DNA of 53,602 nucleotides from assembly GCA_002869615.1 (NCBI GenBank), contig PKUH01000101.1, positions 1-53,602 of the forward strand. Reading direction: 5' to 3'. The stretch's first letter is position 1. Every line of letters starts with the position of its first letter. The position numbers and the translations under genes were made by a program. The notes under the pieces were generated by a model, which worked only from the letters and a program-made list of their open reading frames with translations, searched no databases and was not told the origin of the DNA. The DNA comes from Desulfuromonas sp. GTDB lineage: Bacteria > Desulfobacterota > Desulfuromonadia > Desulfuromonadales > UBA2294. Below are positions 53,593 to 53,602 of this stretch, piece by piece.

Positions 53593-53602
53593 GTCCGGTC
53601 TG

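Overview
The window looks like a chromosomal segment of a Desulfuromonadales-type bacterium (Geobacter / Desulfuromonas / Pelobacter relatives). This is inferred from gene content and order, not from a database search. The supporting orders are thrS-infC-rpmI-rplT-pheS-pheT-ihfA-merR-surE-pcm-dedA-nlpD-rpoS, DUF177-rpmF-plsX-fabH-fabD-fabG-acpP-fabF-rpiB-glyA-(dCMP deaminase)-nrdR-ribD-ribE-ribBA-ribH-nusB, an ExeA/GspA-GspB pair, and a secreted CxC protein family that I associate with Geobacter relatives. Most of the sequence is ordinary core genome, mainly on the minus strand. Three tRNAs are present: Arg-CCT, Val-GAC and Gly-GCC. I see no CRISPR array, insertion sequence or prophage.

Layout. 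1-3256 (minus): start of a PD-(D/E)XK-type DNA repair protein, a VanZ-like protein, a secreted unknown, and gspB/gspA. 3257-5927 (plus): a small accessory-looking block facing the other way. It has a gamma-glutamylcyclotransferase-like gene, a TauD-type 2-oxoglutarate dioxygenase with its own promoter and a compact pseudoknot-forming leader, and a 74-residue membrane/zinc-ribbon protein whose only sensible start codon is ACG. The block ends at the 3' end of tRNA-Arg. 6181-18175 (minus): stationary-phase and translation genes. 18339-19685: a FadL porin. 19833-34446 (minus): homoserine dehydrogenase, riboflavin, nucleotide, one-carbon and fatty-acid synthesis genes in long tight operons driven from a good sigma-70 promoter at 34481-34508. 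34672-47304: mixed housekeeping and cell-envelope genes, including a second RelA/SpoT-like protein with a decayed synthetase half and a cluster of DnaA-box-like sites at 35508-35597. 47357-53276: tRNA-Gly, pgsA, a lytic transglycosylase, nadB, chorismate mutase with a free-standing DAHP-synthase regulatory domain, a DsrE-like protein, and ettA. 53277-53602: non-coding, with a possible small RNA.

The most unusual observations are as follows. (1) The dioxygenase leader RNA at 4360-4440 has nested stems with H-type pseudoknot topology, and a predicted promoter would start the transcript just ahead of it. (2) Two otherwise intact conserved genes, hom and ettA, each carry one in-frame stop exactly where a glutamate codon is expected (GAA to TAA, GAG to TAG). 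(3) The zinc-ribbon gene has an apparent ACG start behind a perfect ribosome binding site. (4) Chorismate mutase and the ferredoxin-like domain of DAHP synthase are encoded as two tiny adjacent genes with no DAHP synthase beside them. (5) There is a putative orphan sRNA or regulated leader at the right edge. Items 2 and 3 could be true mutations or base-call errors, and raw reads would decide.
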